A stretch of DNA of 64,000 nucleotides, taken from Thermanaeromonas toyohensis ToBE. Its GTDB lineage: Bacteria; Bacillota; DSM-521; Neomoorellales; Neomoorellaceae. The DNA lies in NCBI RefSeq assembly GCF_900176005.1, contig NZ_LT838272.1:1879587-1943586 (forward strand), in the 5' to 3' direction. The position numbers were made by a program, and so were the translations under genes. The notes beneath the pieces are model-generated. The model worked only from the letters and a program-made list of their open reading frames with translations, had not been told where the DNA came from and made no database searches. Numbering within the stretch: the first letter of the stretch is position 1; each line of letters starts with the position of its first letter. Positions 18,345 through 26,210 of the stretch are shown here, in pieces.

Positions 18345-19292
18345 ATGCCTAGAAAATGCCACTCCAACACTCGTTCATCCACCCAAAATATTTCCTGGGA
18401 AAGCCTTCTTCAAGAATTTTTGCTGTGGAAAAGTGCCCAAGGCGCGTCCCCCAGAACGTTACATGATTACTCTGCCCACATAAATCTTTTCTTTTCTCGC
18501 TTTCCCGAAGCCCAGAACGATTACTCTTCTTTGCGCCGGTGTCTACTATCTTACCTTGGAGAACCCATCGCTCCTGCCACTAAAAATCTGCGAATAACCT
18601 ACTTGAAAGCTTTTTTCGCTTGGTGTGTAAAGGAAGGCTACTTGCCCGAGAACCCTGCTACAGGAATAAAGAAAATCAGGGATGACGGTAGGATTAGGCA
18701 TATATCGCTAGAAGACGTAGAAAGACTGTTAAAACAACCTAATAGGAAAACTTATACCGGAATGCGGGATTACTGCATGATGCTACTTCAGCTGGACACC
18801 GGCATCCGCCCAAGCGAAATGGTGGAGTTGCTGCCCGGCGATGTAAATCTAGAAGCTAGGGAAATTTACATCCGGCCTGAGACAGCTAAGGCAAGAATAG
18901 CTAGAACCCTGCCTATTTCTCCTTTTACTGCTCAGGTCATAGCCCAGTTTCTAAAGCTTAGGCCTTCATGGTGGAGTAAAGAAGTGCCGTTGTTTGCCAG
19001 CGAAAATGGCCGCAAGCTAAGCTCGTGGTGGTGGTGCAAGCGGTTCCAAAAATACAGGGATATGGCAGGTATTGACGCTACTCCTTATTCCCTGCGCCAT
19101 ACCGCTGCCATAGAGCTTTTGCGGAACGGTGCTGATGCATTTGCGGTGCAGCGCATTCTGGGGCATTCTACCCTGGATATGACCCGCCGGTATATAAAGT
19201 TATCCCAGGAGGATATTAAGGAAGCTCACGAAAAGGCTTCTCCCGTCTACAAGCTTTCTATGCCCCGGCGAGCTAGGAGGAAGCTGGAATAA
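18345..19292 (+). CDS. int: Phage integrase, tyrosine recombinase
   Basis: A 315-residue recombinase. The N-terminal SAM-like core-binding domain (about 20-105) includes FLLWKSAQGASPRTLHDY. The catalytic domain has Arg in DTGIRPSEMVEL, the H-x-x-R box YSLRHTAAIELLR, HSTLDMTRR and the nucleophile Tyr in RRYIKLSQED. ATG 18345 follows GAGGAGG. It catalyses integration at tRNA-Trp. It is next to attL, as expected for attP-int organisation, and ends in a terminator shared with the convergent zinc-ribbon gene. Confidence 0.95.
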   Translation: MPRKCHSNTRSSTQNISWESLLQEFLLWKSAQGASPRTLHDYSAHINLFFSRFPEAQNDYSSLRRCLLSYLGEPIAPATKNLRITYLKAFFAWCVKEGYLPENPATGIKKIRDDGRIRHISLEDVERLLKQPNRKTYTGMRDYCMMLLQLDTGIRPSEMVELLPGDVNLEAREIYIRPETAKARIARTLPISPFTAQVIAQFLKLRPSWWSKEVPLFASENGRKLSSWWWCKRFQKYRDMAGIDATPYSLRHTAAIELLRNGADAFAVQRILGHSTLDMTRRYIKLSQEDIKEAHEKASPVYKLSMPRRARRKLE

Positions 19293-19318
19293 CTGTTTGG
19301 TGAATAAAAATAAAAAAT

Positions 19319-19350
19319 AGCCCTTGGCCTTTTCTCCTCGGCCAAGGGCT
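19319..19350. terminator. Bidirectional terminator between int and the lysis end
   Basis: AGCCCTTGGCC (19319-19329) pairs with GGCCAAGGGCT (19340-19350), with A-rich sequence on one side and TTTATT on the other, so it can act on both strands. Confidence 0.85.
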
Positions 19351-19635
19351 TTATTCTTTCCAATACCTTGTTCCGCAATCTCGGCAGTGGAAAGCGCAAC
19401 ACGTTTCCCGGAGCTCTTTTCCGCAATCAGGACAGGTTACTGGCTCGGCAATGCTTTCTTTTATAAGCATCCTAGCGCTTTCTTCATCCAGTTCTCCCAC
19501 TTCTCCCGCATAGTATAGGTCTTTCCCCTTCTCATCCGCACAAACATCGGCAGCCACCTCTGCAAGGGCTATGTCTAGCAGGCAGTCCAGGCAGGGCCCT
19601 TCCCCTTCCCATTCCGAGAAGCATACCGGGCACAC
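19351..19635 (-). CDS. Zinc-ribbon protein, function unknown
   Basis: A 94-residue acidic protein with two Cys clusters: CPVCFSEWEGEGPCLDC at the N-terminus and CPDCGKELRETCCAFHCRDCG at the C-terminus, both plausible zinc sites. It follows the amidase gene by 10 bp and ends in the int terminator, so it is probably the last gene of the late transcript. I do not recognise a family. Confidence 0.65.
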   Translation of the reverse strand: MCPVCFSEWEGEGPCLDCLLDIALAEVAADVCADEKGKDLYYAGEVGELDEESARMLIKESIAEPVTCPDCGKELRETCCAFHCRDCGTRYWKE

Positions 19636-19645
19636 CCCATTTAGG

Positions 19646-20347
19646 TCATCCTTTCAGCTTTTGGTATAGATTGAGCAAGGCCGCCGCCAACTCTGCCCTG
19701 GTAGCGGGCTGGTCGGGGCGAAAACTTCCATCCGGATAGCCGTGCATGAAGCCTAAGTCTAGTATCTCTTTTATGGCCTCCTCGGCCCAGTGGCCCGTTA
19801 TATCGTTCTTTGCGAAGTATCGCTTGAGGCCAATCAACAGGGCCAGCGATATACTCTTCCGTGTTTGCTCTTGCGCTAACGCATCCGCCTGGGCAGGGTT
19901 AGAGATGAAACCTATTTCTGCAAGCACCGCTGGAGCGATAGTCTCACGAAGGATATAGAAATTGGCCTTCCTTATTCCTCCATCAGGCCAACCCAAGGTG
20001 TTTACTAAAGCCTGCTGAATATATTGTGCTGCCACCTCTGCCCTGCCGCCTCGTTTCCATATCCAGGTACTGACGTAGTTAGCGGAAGGGCTACTAGCAG
20101 AGTTAATATGGAGGCTTAGCACTAAATCCGCCTGGGCTTTATTTAGCCTAGCGGCTCGTTCCTCTAGCTCCACGTCTGTATCAGCATCCCTGGTCATGAC
20201 CACCTCGAAACCGCTATTTTGGAGCCGATATGCCAAGTCTCGTGCTATGGCTAGCACTACATCTTTTTCCCTCAAACCGTTTGGCCCGATAGCCCCAGGG
20301 TCAGAGCCACCATGGCCCGCATCAAGCCCTATCCTCGGCATTTTCAC
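19646..20347 (-). CDS. Endolysin: N-acetylmuramoyl-L-alanine amidase with SLH domain
   Basis: The N-terminal amidase_3 domain (about 1-170) has GLDAGHGGSDPGA (zinc His), the acidic loop REKDVVL, SLHINSA (zinc His) and LAEIGFISN with the catalytic Glu. One S-layer-homology domain follows (about 180-230): GHWAEEAIKEI, GFMHGYPDGSFRP, TRAELAAAL. It would cut the cell wall at lysis and bind secondary wall polymer. GTG 20347 is spaced best from GGGAG; ATG 20341 is also possible. It overlaps the HNH gene by 26 bp. Confidence 0.9.
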   Translation of the reverse strand: MKMPRIGLDAGHGGSDPGAIGPNGLREKDVVLAIARDLAYRLQNSGFEVVMTRDADTDVELEERAARLNKAQADLVLSLHINSASSPSANYVSTWIWKRGGRAEVAAQYIQQALVNTLGWPDGGIRKANFYILRETIAPAVLAEIGFISNPAQADALAQEQTRKSISLALLIGLKRYFAKNDITGHWAEEAIKEILDLGFMHGYPDGSFRPDQPATRAELAAALLNLYQKLKG

Positions 20348-21005
20348 CACCTTCTCCCTTTTGTTTTAGCTGCTCTAGGGCTGCCTTAAGGGGTGCAGGA
20401 ACGGGTACTCCAGCCCGGGAGAGGTTTTCTAATTCTTTTATTGCATTAATAAATGAACCAAAACGTCTATAGTAAGTAACTAGTGATGGTAATTCACCTT
20501 TGTGAGCTCTTATGTCATATGTCCTAGGCAATCTACCTAACTTAACTGCTAGCTGTGCTAAAAGAATAAGCAAGTCTGCTTTACTGTATTTGGTCTGGTG
20601 GAGCCGCATATGATCTGCTCTTTTAATGACAACCAGATTTTCTAGCCGATTATCATCACGCCTTTCGTTCACGTGGTGGACAATTTCATCAGATTGCAAT
20701 TTACGTCCAAGATGTTGTTCAATTATAATCCGGTGCTCTGGCAGATAGCGTTTAGAATTTGGCACGTTAACTACTATATAACCATCTTTTCTGGATCTGC
20801 CGCCCTTCCACTGAGGATTTCTTTCTCTAGCCATTACGCCAGGGCGAGCATGGTTAGGCCGTCTTTTAATACCGTATTTAACCAACCACCGATAGACAGT
20901 AATCCGATCAATACCCAAAGCATCCCCGACTTCGGTTAGTGTATAACCATTTTGGTACAAAGAAATAGCCATGTCCCTAATCTCCTTCGGAAGCGGCACT
21001 GGCAT
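20322..21005 (-). CDS. HNH endonuclease carrying a holin-like C-terminal tail
   Basis: A protein of about 227 residues. An N-terminal helix-turn-helix (YTLTEVGDALGIDRITVYRWL) is followed by an HNH nuclease core (EHRIIIEQHLGRKL, DEIVHHVNERRDDNRLENLVV, HMRLH), typical of free-standing homing endonucleases. The last 40 residues (ENLSRAGVPVPAPLKAALEQLK) are clearly homologous to the end of the adjacent holin. The gene overlaps the holin by 29 bp and the amidase by 26 bp, so it has been wedged into the lysis cassette. ATG 21005 is chosen; GTG 21014 is possible. Confidence 0.85.
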   Translation of the reverse strand: MPVPLPKEIRDMAISLYQNGYTLTEVGDALGIDRITVYRWLVKYGIKRRPNHARPGVMARERNPQWKGGRSRKDGYIVVNVPNSKRYLPEHRIIIEQHLGRKLQSDEIVHHVNERRDDNRLENLVVIKRADHMRLHQTKYSKADLLILLAQLAVKLGRLPRTYDIRAHKGELPSLVTYYRRFGSFINAIKELENLSRAGVPVPAPLKAALEQLKQKGEGGENAEDRA

Positions 21006-21411
21006 CTCCACCACCCTTTTCTACCTTATCCTTCAATTGTTCCAGTGCGTCTTTAAGGGGTTTAGGTATGGGCACTCCTGCTCGACTTACATTTTCCAAG
21101 CATGACAAAGCTTCATTGCTAATGTAGAAGAATATCGCTAAACTTCGGAGCACTTCGGTTCCCAGGGCTATATCCAGCCAGTAGCCCACAGCCACCGGCA
21201 CAAAAAGAAGTATCTTTTTCGCAATCCCTTTTAACCCTACGTCCGAGTTCAACTTCTTCTCCACCCAGGCTGCCGTGAGGCCGGTAATGTAGTCCAGCAC
21301 AACAAATAGCACTAGCACCTTCAATGCCACGTCCCAGCCCCCCAGCAGACCCGTGAGCAGGCCGCCTATTGTTGCAATAGTCCATTTAACGTAACTCCCT
21401 ATGTTCTCCAT
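20977..21411 (-). CDS. Phage holin (phi-LC3/toxin secretion holin family)
   Basis: A 144-residue membrane protein. Helices are at about 10-30 (WTIATIGGLLTGLLGGW), 32-50 (ALKVLVLFVVLDYITGL) and 70-110 (ILLFVPVAVGYWLDIAL, SLAIFFYISNEALS), as in the phage holin/lysis family, with the DYITGL motif. The charged tail ENVSRAGVPIPKPLKDALEQLK is shared with the HNH protein next door. ATG 21411 follows AAGGAGG. It would permeabilise the membrane so the amidase can reach the wall. Confidence 0.9.
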   Translation of the reverse strand: MENIGSYVKWTIATIGGLLTGLLGGWDVALKVLVLFVVLDYITGLTAAWVEKKLNSDVGLKGIAKKILLFVPVAVGYWLDIALGTEVLRSLAIFFYISNEALSCLENVSRAGVPIPKPLKDALEQLKDKVEKGGGDASAASEGD

Positions 21412-21427
21412 TTCTGCTACCTCCTTC

Positions 21428-22153
21428 TCATCGAATTTTATCTGATACACGTGCCAAGAAATCTTTTACGACCTGCAGTTTGATGGCATAACCCAGCCCC
21501 TCAAAAGCTTCTCCTACGATTTTAGCTACTGCAATGCCGACTATTTCTCCACGCTCGTTTATCACCGGGCCTCCACTGTTGCCGGGGTTTATGGGGGCAT
21601 CTAATTGCAGCCACTTTCCTCCCTGGCGACTTAGGTTGCTTATTATCCCTACGGTTACGCTCTCTATCAGGCCAGCAGGGGCACCGATAACAGCTACAGG
21701 CTCACCCAAGGCCGGGTCTTGTTCTGCCAGCTTCAGCGGAGGCAAGGTTTTGGCAGTTTTGATGAGGGCTAAATCATTATGCTGGTCAGCGACGACTATC
21801 TCCCCAGGAAAGTTCTCGCTATTTTCTTTCATAAGGGTAAACGTGGTATTCAGTCCTACTACATGGTTATTGGTGATGATATAGCTTCCCTCTTGGTCAT
21901 TAGCGATACAGGCCCCACTGCCTAAGTTGGTTCCGGTGTGCACCATTACTATGGAAGGCATTACGGCAGGAAGAATATCATCAAAAAGGCCATTGCGAAA
22001 CATCCAGCGATGAAGAATGGAAGCCATTTCCTCACGGGTGAGGGGCTTCTCTGGTTGAAAAGTGCCGTCAGGGTAGCCGGACATTAAGCCCGCCTTGCTC
22101 ACGGCTTCGATGCTCACTCGACTCCAGCGGTCGGGGGTTACGTCTTTATACAT
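21428..22153 (-). CDS. Trypsin-like serine protease with N-terminal SLH domain
   Basis: A 241-residue protein. The N-terminal SLH domain (about 1-50) contains KAGLMSGYPDGTFQPEKP. The S1/HtrA-type protease fold follows with all three catalytic residues: His in ITNNHVVG, Asp in HNDLALIKT and Ser in PINPGNSGGPV. No signal peptide is seen, so release would need lysis. ATG 22153 follows AAGGAGG. It heads the lysis cassette after a terminator. Serine proteases are uncommon in this phage position; it may cut S-layer or surface proteins at lysis. Confidence 0.88.
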   Translation of the reverse strand: MYKDVTPDRWSRVSIEAVSKAGLMSGYPDGTFQPEKPLTREEMASILHRWMFRNGLFDDILPAVMPSIVMVHTGTNLGSGACIANDQEGSYIITNNHVVGLNTTFTLMKENSENFPGEIVVADQHNDLALIKTAKTLPPLKLAEQDPALGEPVAVIGAPAGLIESVTVGIISNLSRQGGKWLQLDAPINPGNSGGPVINERGEIVGIAVAKIVGEAFEGLGYAIKLQVVKDFLARVSDKIR

Positions 22154-22167
22154 GTAGCATTCCTCCT

Positions 22168-22197
22168 TCAAAAATAATAAAGCCGCTCACCGGCGGC
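22168..22197 (-). terminator. Intrinsic terminator before the lysis cassette
   Basis: On the minus strand GCCGC and GCGGC (22193-22197 and 22182-22186) form a hairpin followed by TTTATTATTTTT. It separates the tail-fibre genes from the protease-holin-amidase group, implying a separate promoter or read-through for lysis. Confidence 0.7.
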
Positions 22198-22268
22198 AAA
22201 TGAAGCCCGTTAGTTATTCTGCAATATAAACAATTTAGTAGAGTGGCCTTGCTGCGCTTTAAGTCTAC

Positions 22269-22811
22269 CTATACAAGAGTTACTACTTCCCACGCAAAAT
22301 CGTAAGCATTAGTTGAGTCGCTTCTAGAAATGAGGAGGTTTGTGCTACTAGTAAGGTAAGCGTAACCCATATATTGTGAACCATAATAAGAACTGCCAGC
22401 ATAAACTAGTTTACCTGATAGTGTCACGAAGGATTTAGTAGGATCTACAGCTGCTATCGCAATGTTTGCAGACGTAGCACCGGCCGGAATCTGTCCAGTA
22501 CCCCTTTGGACACTGATACCGCTAGCGAACTCTAGAATATATACATAAGCTGATTGATAAGAGAAACCTTCATATACTAAAGTAGTTGAATTGCTTAAAT
22601 ATACTCTTATGCCATAGTATCCTTCCGAAGCCACCTTAAGGTATGGATGAATAACTAAAAATGTTTTTCCTAAATCGACGGCAGTAATGGATGCAGTATA
22701 ACTTCCCGACGACGTAATTTGAACGTTTACTCGTTGTATAGATTTAATCTGTGCCCCGCCTAAAAGGTCAAACCCAGCCACTCCCTGTGTATCCTTTAAA
22801 CTTACCCTCAC
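22269..22811 (-). CDS. Phage tail fibre/tip-associated protein, unknown fold
   Basis: A 180-residue beta-rich protein full of Ser, Thr, Tyr and Val. Two internal segments are alike (TASITAVDLGKTFLVIHPYLK and ANIAIAAVDPTKSFVTLSGKL), each followed by a GYYG or SYYG turn and a strand, so it looks like a duplicated receptor-binding or fibre module. It starts at GTG 22811 inside the 3' end of the preceding gene and has no strong ribosome site. Position and composition suggest adsorption. Confidence 0.65.
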   Translation of the reverse strand: MRVSLKDTQGVAGFDLLGGAQIKSIQRVNVQITSSGSYTASITAVDLGKTFLVIHPYLKVASEGYYGIRVYLSNSTTLVYEGFSYQSAYVYILEFASGISVQRGTGQIPAGATSANIAIAAVDPTKSFVTLSGKLVYAGSSYYGSQYMGYAYLTSSTNLLISRSDSTNAYDFAWEVVTLV

Positions 22812-23415
22812 CAGTATGGAAGATTATTCTCCCTTGGTAACCAGTCGGGTAAGCCGATACTACCTCCACCCTTAGCTCCTTGGTAGTATCAGTACGTATA
22901 GCAGTTGCGCTCATATTATCAACTTGATCCAGCCCAACATCGGCTTTGGTAAGGACTACGTTACCCGTCTTACCGGCTACGCTAAGAACATTCGCACTCA
23001 ACACACCATTGGAATCTATATTTACTCCATCACCCTGCTTCACGTGCCCAAGTACCGTAGATGACGCTTTTTCGGCCAAATGCGCATCTAATGCGCTCTG
23101 GCTAGCTGCTCCTATATCGGCAGGGGTCAGGGCATCTGCGCCGCCGATGGCATGGCGGCTTTTATGTTGGGCCAGGCTTGCAAGGGTTATATCCGGCGCA
23201 TCATACCAGTTGGTCTTGCCCGTTATAGCTTTTAAAAGGGCCGCAAAAAAGTTCAAAATGGCTTGTAGCGGCCCCGAAGCTGCTGGCGTGGCCGTCTGGT
23301 CAGGGGTACGGCTTTCCTGCTCAATGTAATTTATGTTTCCTTCTATCCGGTTGAAGTCAGCTGCCGTGGGCACATTTCCGGCGGCCCAGTTAGTCTTCGG
23401 TGTCTGCCAAGGCAA
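22768..23415 (-). CDS. Phage tail fibre protein
   Basis: A 215-residue protein. The N-terminus (WQTPKTNWAAGNVPTAADFNRIEGNINY) is the usual start of Firmicutes phage fibre or appendage proteins that dock on the baseplate. The middle carries HKSRHAIGGADALTPADIGAA, another common fibre motif, and the end is beta-rich. It sits between the tail-tip protein and the 180-residue partner and overlaps the latter by 44 bp. Confidence 0.8.
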   Translation of the reverse strand: MPWQTPKTNWAAGNVPTAADFNRIEGNINYIEQESRTPDQTATPAASGPLQAILNFFAALLKAITGKTNWYDAPDITLASLAQHKSRHAIGGADALTPADIGAASQSALDAHLAEKASSTVLGHVKQGDGVNIDSNGVLSANVLSVAGKTGNVVLTKADVGLDQVDNMSATAIRTDTTKELRVEVVSAYPTGYQGRIIFHTGEGKFKGYTGSGWV

Positions 23416-25290
23416 TTAGCTCGCCCTCCTTCCCGAAAGTTTAGCCCGGAGTGCGCCAGCATACTCCAATTCCTGCCTGACTACGTAATAGTCGTTTCGC
23501 TCAAGCTGGTCGACAACCGTGATTCTGTCAGCCAAAAGCAGGGCCGGATTGCCCCGCCACTCTACTTCCACGTCCCGGCGAGGGTTCTTGAAGCTCGCCA
23601 GCAACTTATCCGCTATGGTCTGGGCCATGCTCAAAGTCTGCACTAGCGGGTTGGTGGGGAAAGTATAGCGGATAAGTCCGTTGTCGGTGATGCTAGCGTC
23701 GTCTTTGGCGATGGCTCTCTCCTTGTTCTGCACCTTCAGTGGCTTGGCGTTTATGACCACCGTCACACTTTCATCGGAGGTGCCGCTGTTTGAAAGGGTA
23801 AGATCGGCTCCCCAGGCGTAGTATGATACACTGCTTATTGTTGCGTTGGTTGCACCTTCCAAGTAGGCCGAAGCCTCTATACAGGGCACCTCGTTGTAGT
23901 AAACGGTTAACGACTTCTGCCCGCCAGCCGGGACGGTAACTGGCTCATTGCTCCGATAAACTTCCTGAGCTGTAGCAACTGGCCGTAGCGGCTGCGTCTC
24001 GACTTCGATGTAATTGGCAATCTCGTTCCACTTCACTGGATTATCCTTCTGAAAGTAATCATCTGCAGTCAAGGTAAGCACGCTCTGCGTCTGGCTGGCA
24101 AGGAAGCTTGGGCCTTCTACCCTAATTATGCCGTTTCTATCAACGTAGACCTGTCCCAAACAAGCCTCAGCGATAAGGCGTAGAGCCTCCTGGTGGCTCA
24201 TTGGTTCAAAGTAGGCATAAGGCACAGTATACTGCTGAAGTTCTGTATCGACCCAGTATTCTTCGGGTTTTAGCCCGGCATCCTGGAGTATGGCTATAGC
24301 CAGGTCATAGAGGGTCTTATTCTGCTGGACGGTGCTAATAGCATAATTGCTTTTTCGCAAATGCTCCAGTATATCCCGCCCAGTTGTTTCGGCGTAGACC
24401 CTTGTCTCTGGTATATTCCAATCACCACTCCAAAAAACACCAAGCGGTACCCATTCTCGCCCCACTGCCGTATCCACGCCAAGCCAGGCCCTAATAAGCC
24501 GATTAGGCTTAAGTAACCCGTACAGCGGGCTAGAAGTATTCCCAGGATCAAACTTGCGGCTGGAATTGTTCAGCCGCACCGTTATTTCATTAGCCGAGAT
24601 GTTTCCTATTGGTAAGCTACCTTGGCTAACTTCTCGCTCTTCGAGTAGGTGGATAAGGATTACATCGTCACCTTCATAAGTTTCCTGGATAGAAGTAAAG
24701 AATTCTAGTATCTTTACCTGCCGCCCAGGGTGGCTCCACTTTCGCACCTCTAGGACAGCTTTAGTGACCTGAGTAACAGGAACTATATCTTTCGCCCAGC
24801 TAATTAGGGTATTCCCTGCCACGCTTTCGGTATAAAGTAGTGTGTTGTTAGCATCATACAGTCTGATTTCAAAGTCCACAGGGTACTCTCCCCGCCTGGC
24901 ATCCCCGACTACTTTTAAACTGTGTACAGGTCTCTCAAAAAATGTAACTGTTAGAGTGGGGTATGGGATAGCAAAGTTCCCATTTACATCGGCCAATTGG
25001 CTACCCCACCACCCCATTTGGTACTGAAAATCACCCGGCCCCGGTGCGAGCGCATAGTTTTCTCCCAGCACCCAACTGCCATCGAGAGCAGCATATTTGA
25101 AAGCGGCTTCGGCAATCCCGTCAGCTACTTGCTCAGGGTAACTCACGTTAGCTTGTTCGTTAGCGGACACTTGTATGGATTTATCCAAGAAGAACTCCGC
25201 ATAGGTTATCGTTACCCTGCCGTAAACACGCCGCTCGTCGGCACGGATTTTATCGAGGAAGTCCTGCGTAACGGGGTACACTAGCACCAC
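23416..25290 (-). CDS. Phage tail tip / minor tail structural protein
   Basis: A 624-residue protein following the tape measure and distal tail genes, the position of the tail-associated hub. The N-terminal part is beta-rich; the centre has ETTGRDILEHLRKSNYAIST and YFEPMSHQEALRLIAEACLGQVYVDRNG, a hub-like arrangement seen in Dit/Tal-type proteins of Gram-positive phages. The C-terminus ends in ADRITVVDQLERNDYYVVRQELEY-like strands. GTG 25290 follows AAGGAG. The exact role (distal tail or hub) is inferred from order. Confidence 0.7.
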   Translation of the reverse strand: MVLVYPVTQDFLDKIRADERRVYGRVTITYAEFFLDKSIQVSANEQANVSYPEQVADGIAEAAFKYAALDGSWVLGENYALAPGPGDFQYQMGWWGSQLADVNGNFAIPYPTLTVTFFERPVHSLKVVGDARRGEYPVDFEIRLYDANNTLLYTESVAGNTLISWAKDIVPVTQVTKAVLEVRKWSHPGRQVKILEFFTSIQETYEGDDVILIHLLEEREVSQGSLPIGNISANEITVRLNNSSRKFDPGNTSSPLYGLLKPNRLIRAWLGVDTAVGREWVPLGVFWSGDWNIPETRVYAETTGRDILEHLRKSNYAISTVQQNKTLYDLAIAILQDAGLKPEEYWVDTELQQYTVPYAYFEPMSHQEALRLIAEACLGQVYVDRNGIIRVEGPSFLASQTQSVLTLTADDYFQKDNPVKWNEIANYIEVETQPLRPVATAQEVYRSNEPVTVPAGGQKSLTVYYNEVPCIEASAYLEGATNATISSVSYYAWGADLTLSNSGTSDESVTVVINAKPLKVQNKERAIAKDDASITDNGLIRYTFPTNPLVQTLSMAQTIADKLLASFKNPRRDVEVEWRGNPALLLADRITVVDQLERNDYYVVRQELEYAGALRAKLSGRRAS

Positions 25291-25297
25291 CCACTCC

Positions 25298-25325
25298 TTG
25301 CAGGTAAAACATCCCTTCTTATAGA
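25298..25325 (+). promoter_or_regulatory. Possible promoter for the 94-residue cargo gene
   Basis: TTGCAG (25298-25303), a 16-bp spacer and TATAGA (25320-25325) point rightward, 50 bp upstream of the gene at 25377, which lies against the late operon and needs its own promoter. Confidence 0.35.
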
Positions 25326-25376
25326 AGTTTGGAGTCGCTCACTCCACTAAATTCGTACAGAAGGGAGGGTAGGTTA

Positions 25377-25661
25377 ATGAAGATGACCGAAAAACAGCTT
25401 ATGAAGTTTTTTGAGATGCTAGATAAAGAGGCTTTACTATTACACCTGCAAGATACCCGTGAAAAAGCCAAAGACTACTATACTCACCTTTTAAGCCAGG
25501 GAATGTCGAGCGAAGCTGCCATGCTTGAAACGATCTCGATGGCATGTTACCAGACCCTTAAAATTGCTACTTTCTTGGCATTGGCTTTCACTTCATACGA
25601 AGCTTACGACCCCGAAACCATCGGCAAAGAAATTGAGACTTTGCTTAAGTCTCTGCATTGA
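25377..25661 (+). CDS. Helical protein, probable prophage cargo (moron)
   Basis: A 94-residue mostly helical protein (KQLMKFFEMLDKEALLLHL, then KIATFLALAFTSYEAYD) with no family I recognise. It is on the opposite strand to all surrounding tail genes, has its own ribosome site (AGGGAGGGTAGGTTA then ATG 25377) and a possible promoter, so it is likely expressed from the lysogen. Its 3' end overlaps the convergent 57-residue gene by 17 bp. Confidence 0.6.
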   Translation: MKMTEKQLMKFFEMLDKEALLLHLQDTREKAKDYYTHLLSQGMSSEAAMLETISMACYQTLKIATFLALAFTSYEAYDPETIGKEIETLLKSLH

Positions 25662-25818
25662 GCCATGCTTTATTTGTTATTTGTGCTATGCCCTGCTTAA
25701 GAAACTCGATAAACTCTTCTGCCTTTACCTTTTTTGCCCTTGCTGGCTGGACTACTTTCTTAAGTTCAGCCACTTCTTTTTCTAAGGCAACAATCCTTTG
25801 CTCTAACAACTTGCTCAT
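25645..25818 (-). CDS. Small coiled-coil protein in the tail operon
   Basis: A 57-residue protein beginning MSKLLEQRIVALEKEV, with heptad-like Leu/Val spacing to about residue 22 (AELKKVVQPA) and then a helical tail (AEEFIEFLKQGI). ATG 25818 follows AGAGGTGAG. It is in line with the tail genes but unrecognised; it might be a small tail or superinfection-related protein. Confidence 0.6.
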   Translation of the reverse strand: MSKLLEQRIVALEKEVAELKKVVQPARAKKVKAEEFIEFLKQGIAQITNKAWLNAET

Positions 25819-25858
25819 CTTCTCACCTCTTTCATATCACAAGTGCACCAGCACCACC

Positions 25859-26209
25859 TCATTGCTCAATTAGCGCCAGCGATACATCTTTCCAGTAGCG
25901 AGTTCCAGCTATCTTCTGCCAGGCCGCTTGATTTATATCCCCTACGTATGCGGTAATGGTAGCTGTCTCACCATTCTGTGGGTCGGGGTACTGTACGGTG
26001 TGGAAAACCCTGCTCTCCAGGATGTCCAGGATAGTACGCAGGTCGCTATCGGCAATAATCTCCCAGCGCATGTCCAGCCTCCGCTTGATAGCTATAATCT
26101 CCATAGCCATCTTGCCAGAGGCGAGGCGTTCGGCCTTGCTTAAACGAAAGACCCCAACCTTCAACTCGGTTGGGGTCTTAATTTGGGTTCCGTTGATCAG
26201 TACCGCCAT
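25859..26209 (-). CDS. Phage distal tail / DUF6711-like protein
   Basis: A 116-residue protein starting MAVLINGTQIKTPTELKVG, with RRLDMRWEIIADSDLRTILDIL and YPDPQNGETATITAYVGDIN. This is the compact beta-rich protein commonly encoded right after the tape measure in Firmicutes siphophages. ATG 26209 lies 8 nt after GGAG and follows directly on the tape-measure stop; a GTG at 26218 is too close to the ribosome site. Confidence 0.7.
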   Translation of the reverse strand: MAVLINGTQIKTPTELKVGVFRLSKAERLASGKMAMEIIAIKRRLDMRWEIIADSDLRTILDILESRVFHTVQYPDPQNGETATITAYVGDINQAAWQKIAGTRYWKDVSLALIEQ

Positions 26210-26210
26210 A

